NCBI GenBank assembly: GCA_016934895.1
Contig: JAFGRZ010000204.1
Location: 1 to 22,280 of the forward strand
Source: Candidatus Aminicenantota bacterium
Lineage (GTDB): Bacteria; Acidobacteriota; Aminicenantia; Aminicenantales; UBA8522
DNA: 22,280 bases
Direction: 5' to 3'
A program made the translations under genes and the position numbers. Positions 8,001-14,422 of this stretch are shown one piece after another. Numbering within the stretch: the first letter of the stretch is position 1; every line of letters begins with the position of its first letter. Below the pieces are notes generated by a model. It searched no databases, had not been told where the DNA came from, and saw only the letters and a program-made list of their open reading frames with translations.

Positions 8001-8814
8001 CGTCTATCTCCCCAGACTGGCCAAGATCATCCAAATCAAAGAAGAGGTCGGCGGCGCCCGGGCGGTCAAGACGTTTCGCACCGAGCTGGTCAACGGCGGC
8101 CGCTTCGACTATCGCTGCGGGCAATGTGCCATGCTGTCCGTTTTCGGCAAGGGGGAAGCGATGATCTCGATCTCCTCCTCGCCGCTGGTTAAGGACTTCA
8201 TGCAGTTCAGTATCCTCCGTTCGGGCCGGGTTACGGCCGCCCTCCACGACATGGAGGCCGGGGACCTCATCGGCATCCGCGGCCCCTACGGAAATGGGTT
8301 TCCGATCGACGATTGGAAGGGGAAAAACCTGGTGTTCATCGGCGGCGGCATCGGGCTGGCGCCGCTCTGGTCGATCGTCCAGACTGCGCTGCTTCGCCGC
8401 AAAGAATTCGGCGGCCTGAGCCTGATCTACGGAGCCCGGACCTCGGCGGACATCGTCTTCAAGGACGAGCTGCGGGAACTGAAGAGTCAGATGCCCGTCC
8501 ATCTGTCCATCGACGTGGCCGAGCCGGATTGGAAAGAGTTTATCGGATTCGTGCCGACCAATGTCCTGGACAAGAAACCCGCCCCCGCCGGCACGATCGC
8601 CATCACTTGCGGGCCGCCGATCATGATCAAGTTCGTCATCAAGAACCTCAAAGACCTCCATTTCGAGGACGAACAGATCTACACCACGGTCGAAAACAAG
8701 ATGAAGTGCGGGATCGGCAAGTGCGGCCGCTGCAACATCGGCTTCCACTACGTCTGCAAGGACGGCCCGGTTTACTCCTGGGCGGAGCTCAGGACGCTGC
8801 CGCAGGAATATTGA
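7990..8814 (+). CDS. flxA: FlxA-like FAD/NAD(P)H-binding oxidoreductase subunit
   Basis: This 274-residue protein has a ferredoxin-NADP reductase fold in the PyrK/HydG style. The FAD region includes ISISSSP at 59-65 and GPYGNGFP at 98-105. The nucleotide-binding region has GGGIGLAP at 118-125 and CGPP at 207-210. A C-terminal [2Fe-2S] site is formed by C240, C245, C248 and C256. Known role of relatives: oxidation of NAD(P)H (or reduction of NAD(P)+) with transfer to partner iron-sulfur proteins. In this operon it is the obvious pyridine-nucleotide entry or exit point. The choice between NADH and NADPH cannot be judged from sequence alone. The start overlaps flxB, and an AAGGTGAGGGA stretch just upstream could serve as a ribosome-binding site. 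Confidence 0.88.
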   Translation: MEPNVYLPRLAKIIQIKEEVGGARAVKTFRTELVNGGRFDYRCGQCAMLSVFGKGEAMISISSSPLVKDFMQFSILRSGRVTAALHDMEAGDLIGIRGPYGNGFPIDDWKGKNLVFIGGGIGLAPLWSIVQTALLRRKEFGGLSLIYGARTSADIVFKDELRELKSQMPVHLSIDVAEPDWKEFIGFVPTNVLDKKPAPAGTIAITCGPPIMIKFVIKNLKDLHFEDEQIYTTVENKMKCGIGKCGRCNIGFHYVCKDGPVYSWAELRTLPQEY

Positions 8815-8846
8815 GGACCGAACGGTCTGAATGAGAAGGAGACGAG

Positions 8847-9602
8847 ATGACGCCTAAAAAGAAAGCGCCTGCCAGAAAGAAATCCAAGAGCCCAATGCCG
8901 GTAAAATCCAAGGTCGAAAAACACGGCGTCCCCGTGAAGATGGTCACGGTCTTTATCATGGGCAAATCCCACAGGGTCCCCGCCGAAGCCACGATCATGG
9001 GGGCCATCGAATATGCCGGCTACCAGATCAAACGCGGAGCCGGGTGCCGGGAAGGTTTTTGCGGCGCCTGCGCGACCGTCTATCGCCTTCCCGGCGACTA
9101 CAAGATATACACCGGCCTGGCATGCACGACCCTGGTCGAGGAGGGCATGTGGCTGTCGCAACTTCCCGTGATCCCGTCCCAGAAGCCGGTCTATGACATC
9201 GAGAAACTGGAGCCGGATGTCACCGCCTTCCAAGTCCTCTACCCCGAAATCTTCCGCTGCGTCGCCTGCAACACCTGCACCAAGGCCTGCCCCCAGAGCC
9301 TCGAGGTGATGGACTATATCCAGGCGGCCATCCGGGGCGATATAGAAAAAGTCATGGATCTGAGTTTCGACTGCCTGAGCTGCGGCCTATGCGCCATCCG
9401 CTGCCCGGCGGAGATCGTCCATTATAACGTCGGCATACTGGGCCGGAGGCTCTACGGCCGCTATCTGTCGCCCAAGAGTCCGGAGCTCGAGAAACGGCTC
9501 CGGGAAATCAAAGAAAAGAAGTTCGACAAAGATTATAAAAAGCTGATGGCCATGAACCGGGACGAACTGAAAAAGTTATACTACGCCCGCGATACGGAAT
9601 AA
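8847..9602 (+). CDS. [2Fe-2S] ferredoxin / HdrC-like dicluster fusion, fumarate-reductase iron-sulfur-type subunit
   Basis: The 251-residue protein opens with a basic low-complexity head (residues 1-25, with PKKKAPARKK). A plant-type [2Fe-2S] domain follows (C67, C72, C75, C93), then two CX2CX2CX3C motifs (C138-C148 and C176-C186), and a charged C-terminal helix region. The layout recalls SdhB/FrdB and the N-terminal part of TfrB from methanogens. However, both later motifs look like full [4Fe-4S] sites, as in HdrC, instead of the [3Fe-4S] arrangement of SdhB. No CCG domain follows. The next gene, 11 bases on, is a fumarate-reductase-type flavoprotein, so this is probably its electron-transfer partner, and it may also serve as the missing HdrC. 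AAGGAGA precedes the ATG. The function is inferred. Confidence 0.78.
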   Translation: MTPKKKAPARKKSKSPMPVKSKVEKHGVPVKMVTVFIMGKSHRVPAEATIMGAIEYAGYQIKRGAGCREGFCGACATVYRLPGDYKIYTGLACTTLVEEGMWLSQLPVIPSQKPVYDIEKLEPDVTAFQVLYPEIFRCVACNTCTKACPQSLEVMDYIQAAIRGDIEKVMDLSFDCLSCGLCAIRCPAEIVHYNVGILGRRLYGRYLSPKSPELEKRLREIKEKKFDKDYKKLMAMNRDELKKLYYARDTE

Positions 9603-9613
9603 AGGAGCACCCG

Positions 9614-11281
9614 ATGTATCCAGCTTATATGAAAGGATCCTTGGATCTTGTTGAGCAGACCAGGCCGAAGCGGCTGGAGATCCAAAAATCCGGGAAGCCT
9701 GTTTACCCGCCGATGACGGCCGAGGAACGGGAAAATGTGCTGCAGAGGTTCCATCCCGATTACAAGAAAGAAGCGCGACGGGTCATCCATATCGGGCCGA
9801 ACAAGGGCGAATCGATCACCACCGAAGTCGCCGATATGCTCGAAGCCCACAGCCGGATTGAACCCGAGCTTTTCGACCTCACCCAGCCGGACTATGAAAC
9901 GGATATCCTCATTATCGGGGCCGGAGGAGCCGGCTGCGCCGCGGCCATCATCGCCATGCAGAAGGGCGCCAAAAGCATTATTTCAACCAAGCTTCGGCTC
10001 GGTGACGCCAACTCGATGATGTCGCAAGGAGGGATGCAGGCGGCCGTGACACCCCAAGATCCCCCGAGCCGGCATTATCTGGACGTCATCGGCGGCGGCC
10101 ATTTCGACAATAAACCGGATCTTGTGCGGGCCTTGACCGAAGACGGGCCGGACGTCGTCAAATGGCTGGAAGATCTGGGTGTCGTTTGGGACAAGAATCC
10201 GGATCATACGATGTATGTCCTTCACGGAGGGGGCACCTCGCGAAAAAGGATGCATTCCTGCCGGGATTATACCGGGGCCATCATCCTGCGGACGCTCATG
10301 GATGAAGTCCGCAACCACTCCGACAAGATCACGATCCTCGAGTTTATGCCGACGGTGGATCTCATCCTGGACCACAAAGGCCGCTGCGCCGGCGGAGTCC
10401 TCTACAACCTGGAGACCGAGGAGTATTTCACGGTCAAGGCAAAGGCCACGATCATCACGACCGGAGGCTACGGACGCCTCCACATCCGCGGATTTGACAC
10501 AACGAACCACTATGGAGCGACCGGAGACGGGCTGATCATGGCCTACCGGGCCGGGGCCAAGCTCTTGTATATGGACTCCGTCCAGTATCATCCTACCGGG
10601 GCCAGCTTTCCCGAGCAGATCGCCGGCTTCCTGATCACCGAGAAGATCCGCGGCGCCGGCGGACAGCCCGTCAACAAGCACGGCGAGTTGTTCGTCTTCC
10701 CGCGGGAGCCCCGCGACGTCGAAAGCGCCGCCTTCATCCGGGAATGCCTGGAGAGGCACAACGGGACCCAGACACCGAGCGGCCGCTGGGGCATTTGGCT
10801 GGACTCGCCTCTCATCGAGATCATCCAAGGGGCCGGATACCTGGCCAAGAATTTCCCAGCCATGGTCCGGCAGTTCATCCGCTACCAGATCGACATCACC
10901 AAAGAGCCGATGCTCGTCTATCCGTCGCTCCACTACCAGAACGGCGGGATCGAGATCAATGCCAAGTCCGAAACCAATATTCCCGGTTTGTATGTCGCTG
11001 GCGAAGCCTCTGGCGGAGTCCACGGCCGGAACCGTCTGATGGGGAATTCCGTCCTCGATTACAACGTCTTCGGGCGCAGGGCCGGCAAGCACGCCGCGGA
11101 ATACAGCAAACATGTCACCCTTGGCAAACTCAGCCTGGAGCACATCACCGCCTACGAGAACGAACTGAAGAAAGCCCGCATCAAGACCGACCGCATCGCT
11201 CCGGTGCTTCTCCCCTCTTACACTCCCGAGGATGTGCGTAAGCGCCAGCTCACCGCTCACTACGAGGGAACGCTGCGCTAG
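9614..11281 (+). CDS. Fumarate reductase/succinate dehydrogenase-type flavoprotein subunit
   Basis: This 555-residue flavoprotein has a distinctive N-terminal extension of about 95 residues. It is followed by the FAD dinucleotide motif GAGGAG (102-107), ANSMMSQGG (132-140), YHPTG (325-329) and RGAGG (346-350). The segment HYQNGG (440-445) and GRNRLMGNS (471-479) follow. The HPTG histidine, the RGxGG arginine, the second histidine and the NRL arginine match residues that bind and protonate the dicarboxylate in fumarate reductases. The SHT-type histidine that covalently holds FAD in SdhA/FrdA is absent; the ANS sequence resembles L-aspartate oxidase, so FAD is probably non-covalent. No membrane anchor gene follows, so the enzyme should be soluble. 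L-aspartate oxidase or another alpha,beta-dehydrogenating enzyme is an alternative, but the Hdr/Flx context favours a reductase. Confidence 0.82.
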   Translation: MYPAYMKGSLDLVEQTRPKRLEIQKSGKPVYPPMTAEERENVLQRFHPDYKKEARRVIHIGPNKGESITTEVADMLEAHSRIEPELFDLTQPDYETDILIIGAGGAGCAAAIIAMQKGAKSIISTKLRLGDANSMMSQGGMQAAVTPQDPPSRHYLDVIGGGHFDNKPDLVRALTEDGPDVVKWLEDLGVVWDKNPDHTMYVLHGGGTSRKRMHSCRDYTGAIILRTLMDEVRNHSDKITILEFMPTVDLILDHKGRCAGGVLYNLETEEYFTVKAKATIITTGGYGRLHIRGFDTTNHYGATGDGLIMAYRAGAKLLYMDSVQYHPTGASFPEQIAGFLITEKIRGAGGQPVNKHGELFVFPREPRDVESAAFIRECLERHNGTQTPSGRWGIWLDSPLIEIIQGAGYLAKNFPAMVRQFIRYQIDITKEPMLVYPSLHYQNGGIEINAKSETNIPGLYVAGEASGGVHGRNRLMGNSVLDYNVFGRRAGKHAAEYSKHVTLGKLSLEHITAYENELKKARIKTDRIAPVLLPSYTPEDVRKRQLTAHYEGTLR

Positions 11282-11312
11282 CCATTGACGATTTTCTTTC
11301 TGGCCCGAAAGC

Positions 11313-13724
11313 TCAATCCTCCCACCAACGGGGCCGGCGCTTGGACTTTTCATTGATCGGATCGGCGTCCACGGCCCACATGCCCCGGCCGTGAGTCGCG
11401 ATGACGATGACGTTGTCGCGGGGATGGATGATCAGGTCGTGGACATAGACCATCGGCAGGTGGCTTCCCAAAACGCTCCAGATCTTGCCCCCGTCCTTGG
11501 TCACATAGACGCCCCCGTCGGTTCCCACATAAAGGATGTTCCTGTCGACCGGGTCCTCACGGATGACATTCACCGGGCCGAAGGGGATGTTGCCGGCGAT
11601 GCTGATCCAGGTTTTCCCGAAATCGGCCGATTTCCACACATAGGGCGTGAAGTCGTCATCCCGTTTTCCGTTTTGAGTCATGTAGACTGTCCCCAAATCG
11701 AACGCCGAGGCGACGATGCGCGAGACCCATTTCTGGTACGGAAGGCCCGACATGATCTCCGACCACGTCTTTCCGCCGTCCCTCGATACGTGGACCTTGC
11801 CGTCGTCCGTCCCGAGGTAAATGAGACCCGCCCGCAGGGGAGACTCGGAGATCGCAAAAAGAGTGTGATAGGGGATGTCGCCCATCTCGGCCGCCGTGTT
11901 GTAGGTCAGGTCGGGGCTGATCCTCTCCCAGATATCGCCCCGGTTGTATGATCGGAAAAGGGACTGCATCCCATGATAAATCGTTTCGTTATTGTGCGGC
12001 GAGATGATGAAGGGCGCCACCCATTGGCCGCGGAGCGGCGGCTCATCCGGGTAGTTGGCCGGAAGCAGGCTCTTGGTTCGCTGCCGCTCCGGAAGCCTCA
12101 TGTCCGAACGCGTGATCCGGCCGTAGAATCCGGCCGAGTAGACGATGTCGGGATCGACCGGGTCGATGGCGTGGCTGGAGCCTTCCCCGCCGGGAGCCCC
12201 CTCAAAAACCACGGCCTCGAAGCCATCCAGGATTTTCCCGGTGAATCGCTCGGTTTTTCTGATGACTTGTCCCCGGTAACTCCCGTGGTCCTGCATCGAT
12301 CCGTAGACCTTGAACGGGGTGGCCATATCGTAGGCGATGTTGAAGAACTGGCAGACGGGAAGGTTGTCCCGGAACTGGCGCCAGGTCTCGCCCCCATCGT
12401 AAGAGATGACGATGCCGCCGTCGTTGGCGTTCACCAGGTAATCCGAATTCTCCGGGTCGATCCACAGGCCGTGATGGTCCGCATGCATGCCCCGGAGCTC
12501 ATGGAAAGTCTTTCCGCCGTCTTTCGACACACTCAGTGGGACGCCCATGATATAAACGGTATTTTCGTCATTGGGATCGACGCGGACCTGACCGAACACC
12601 CAGCCGTAAGTTCCGGAATGGCGCTCCAAGAGAGTTTTTGTTTCCGGCGTCGTCGGGGCGGTCAATGTCCAGTTTTCCCCTCGATCGTCGGACCGGTACA
12701 GAGTCGCTCCTTTGATCCTCCCGCTCGAGGGACGGCCGTAGGAATCCGTCGCCTCCGCCGGGCCCTCCGTGCCGGACTTTTCATAGTTGTCCACAAGCGC
12801 ATAGAGAACGTTGGGCTTCGTCAAGCAGATATCGAACCCGATGCGGCCCCTGAATTGCGCCTCGGGAAGGCCCGTATTGATCGCCTTCCAGGTCTTTCCC
12901 GCATCGGATGTCTTGTGGATTCCGCTCTCCGCGTATCCTGGGAAATTCCGCGGATCGTTCCACTTGAGCCGAGTTCTCTGCCATGTGGCCGCGTACAGAG
13001 TTTCGCCGTCCGCGGGGTCCATCATTAGATCGATGGCTCCGGTCTTCGGGCTGATATACAGAATTTTTTCCCAGCTTTTCCCTCCATCCGTCGTCTTGAA
13101 AACACCCCGCTCGGCGTTCTCTGTCCATTCGTGGCCCGATGCCGCCACATAAACGATATCCGGATTCTGAGGATGAATGACGATCCGGGCGATAGTATAG
13201 CTGTCAGCGAGCCCCATGTGCGCCCAGGTCTTCCCTCCGTCCGTTGACTTGTAGATCCCGCATCCGGCCTGGGAGCTTCGAAAAATGTTGGCTTCACCCG
13301 TCCCGACCCAGACGATCTCAGGGTTGGATGGAGCAATGGCCACGTCCCCGATCGCCGTCGAAGCGGCCTTCTCGAAGATCGGTTCCCAGGTCGTCCCTTC
13401 ATTGACCGTCTTCCAGACACCGCCTGAGGCCGTCGCCGCATATATCGTATAACTCTTTCCACGAGGCCCTACGACGGCAATATCGGTCGCCCGACCGCTG
13501 ACGTTGGTCGGCCCGATATGGCTCCAGGCCACTGCCTGGAAGCGGGAACTCTTGGTCATTTCCAGATGGGCGGCATAACCCTCAAGCCTGATCGCCGGGT
13601 CGGTCGACTGAACGCGGGCCGGCCTGACGTCCCTCTGGCCGGCCGCCATTCCCGTCAGCCCAAGACCGACACAGGCCAATAATCCGATAACGGCTAAAGG
13701 ATAGAGATTATTGTGAGAGCGCAT
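11313..13724 (-). CDS. Exported BNR/Asp-box (sortilin-like VPS10) beta-propeller protein
   Basis: The 803-residue product starts with a Lys-poor n-region, a hydrophobic stretch (residues 7-25) and AAGQ, consistent with an export signal. C18 within LLAC makes a lipoprotein signal conceivable. About ten S/T-x-DGGKTW-like Asp-box repeats follow, for example near residue 160 and then through most of the chain, as in sortilin/VPS10 and other BNR beta-propellers. A WVGTGE motif is at 139-144, and the end has HGRGMW, typical of this bacterial family. ATG 13724 was chosen because AAAGGAGG lies directly upstream and the signal peptide then sits at the terminus; the frame is open to 13796. These proteins are often labelled glycosyl hydrolase, but catalytic activity is unproven. 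It is convergent with the redox operon and shows no functional link to it. Confidence 0.88.
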   Translation of the reverse strand: MRSHNNLYPLAVIGLLACVGLGLTGMAAGQRDVRPARVQSTDPAIRLEGYAAHLEMTKSSRFQAVAWSHIGPTNVSGRATDIAVVGPRGKSYTIYAATASGGVWKTVNEGTTWEPIFEKAASTAIGDVAIAPSNPEIVWVGTGEANIFRSSQAGCGIYKSTDGGKTWAHMGLADSYTIARIVIHPQNPDIVYVAASGHEWTENAERGVFKTTDGGKSWEKILYISPKTGAIDLMMDPADGETLYAATWQRTRLKWNDPRNFPGYAESGIHKTSDAGKTWKAINTGLPEAQFRGRIGFDICLTKPNVLYALVDNYEKSGTEGPAEATDSYGRPSSGRIKGATLYRSDDRGENWTLTAPTTPETKTLLERHSGTYGWVFGQVRVDPNDENTVYIMGVPLSVSKDGGKTFHELRGMHADHHGLWIDPENSDYLVNANDGGIVISYDGGETWRQFRDNLPVCQFFNIAYDMATPFKVYGSMQDHGSYRGQVIRKTERFTGKILDGFEAVVFEGAPGGEGSSHAIDPVDPDIVYSAGFYGRITRSDMRLPERQRTKSLLPANYPDEPPLRGQWVAPFIISPHNNETIYHGMQSLFRSYNRGDIWERISPDLTYNTAAEMGDIPYHTLFAISESPLRAGLIYLGTDDGKVHVSRDGGKTWSEIMSGLPYQKWVSRIVASAFDLGTVYMTQNGKRDDDFTPYVWKSADFGKTWISIAGNIPFGPVNVIREDPVDRNILYVGTDGGVYVTKDGGKIWSVLGSHLPMVYVHDLIIHPRDNVIVIATHGRGMWAVDADPINEKSKRRPRWWED

Positions 13725-13804
13725 GTTCCTCCTTTCCGGGGATCCCGGCAAACGGCCAGGGAAATTGTTGGGTTTGACTTGTCGAAGCGGCGACACAAGG
13801 CCCG

Positions 13805-13833
13805 ATTTTAAAGAAAACGGGTGTCTCTGTCAA
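13805..13833 (-). promoter_or_regulatory. Sigma-70-type promoter for the BNR protein gene
   Basis: On the minus strand a consensus TTGACA (13833-13828) is followed after 17 bases by TAAAAT (13810-13805), five of six matches to the -10 consensus. Transcription would begin near 13798, giving a leader of about 75 bases before the start codon at 13724. The site is in the divergent intergenic region, correctly oriented for the exported-protein gene. Confidence 0.55.
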
Positions 13834-13930
13834 CCGAAGACTGAACCCTCCGCGGCTTTCAAGGAGGAGGCATCGCCAAATCTATATTCTTTCTGCCGGG
13901 CGCAGCAGACCTCACTTTCAGTATCATGTT

Positions 13931-13960
13931 TTGACTTTTGCCCAGGGATTGTTATATAAA
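13931..13960 (+). promoter_or_regulatory. Sigma-70-type promoter for the PilZ gene
   Basis: TTGACT (13931-13936) is followed after 18 bases by TATAAA (13955-13960), inside an A/T-rich stretch that contrasts with the surrounding G+C-rich DNA. The expected start near 13967 gives a short leader of about 24 bases before ATG 13991. It lies back to back with the promoter of the BNR protein gene. Confidence 0.5.
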
Positions 13961-13990
13961 ATAGGATAGTTCGAAAAAAAGAAGGCCGCA

Positions 13991-14422
13991 ATGGACGAAG
14001 ACGAGATCGAAAGACGCTCGTGCATCCGTTTCAAAATCCCCGGCGCTACGCTCAATTATCAACGGAAATCGCTTCTGCCCATTCCCGGTTTCATAGAGGA
14101 ATTCTGCCCCGTGTTGGACATCAGCCGCGGCGGCGTCCGTTTCCTGACCCAGAAAATGATCAAGCCCGCGTCTGAGGTCGCGCTGCGGATTTCCGTGCCC
14201 GGCGAGCGGATCCCGTTCACGATGAAGGGGATCGTCAAATGGTCGTCCCCCGGCGAGGGAAAAAGCTACGCGTTCCAGGTGGGTGTCCAATTCAATCCCT
14301 ATGGGATGGACAAGGACCAAAACCTGCCCCAGAACATGGTGAAGATCATGGCTCTGGAACAGAAGTTCGCGGATAAAGAAAAAGAGCTTTCCGATCCCGA
14401 AAAGGACGAGTTCGAGATCTAG
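13991..14422 (+). CDS. Single-domain PilZ protein (probable c-di-GMP receptor)
   Basis: This 143-residue cytoplasmic protein consists almost entirely of one PilZ domain. Both c-di-GMP-binding signatures are present: R9-x3-R13 within RRSCIRF near the N terminus, and a D-x-S-x-x-G box in LDISRGG. The strand pattern after it (MKGIVKWSS, then FQVGVQF) is standard for PilZ. The C terminus is a charged, probably helical tail rich in Lys and Glu. PilZ domains bind cyclic di-GMP and act as adaptors for motility, adhesion or export. No partner gene is adjacent: the left neighbour diverges and the right neighbour is convergent glyS, so the target is unknown. The stop codon overlaps that of glyS. The start is supported by its own promoter and an AAGAAGG upstream. 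Confidence 0.85.
   Translation: MDEDEIERRSCIRFKIPGATLNYQRKSLLPIPGFIEEFCPVLDISRGGVRFLTQKMIKPASEVALRISVPGERIPFTMKGIVKWSSPGEGKSYAFQVGVQFNPYGMDKDQNLPQNMVKIMALEQKFADKEKELSDPEKDEFEI

Noticed and set aside
11282..11312. Terminator between the redox operon and the convergent Asp-box gene.
   Set aside because: The 31 bases contain no clear G+C-rich stem followed by a U-run on either strand.
9983..11353. 456-codon open frame on the minus strand.
   Set aside because: It is antisense to the well-supported FrdA-like gene, has no recognisable domain and is typical of shadow frames in G+C-rich coding DNA.
11973..13028. 351-codon open frame on the plus strand.
   Set aside because: It is antisense to the Asp-box protein gene, whose repeats and signal peptide show it is the true coding strand.
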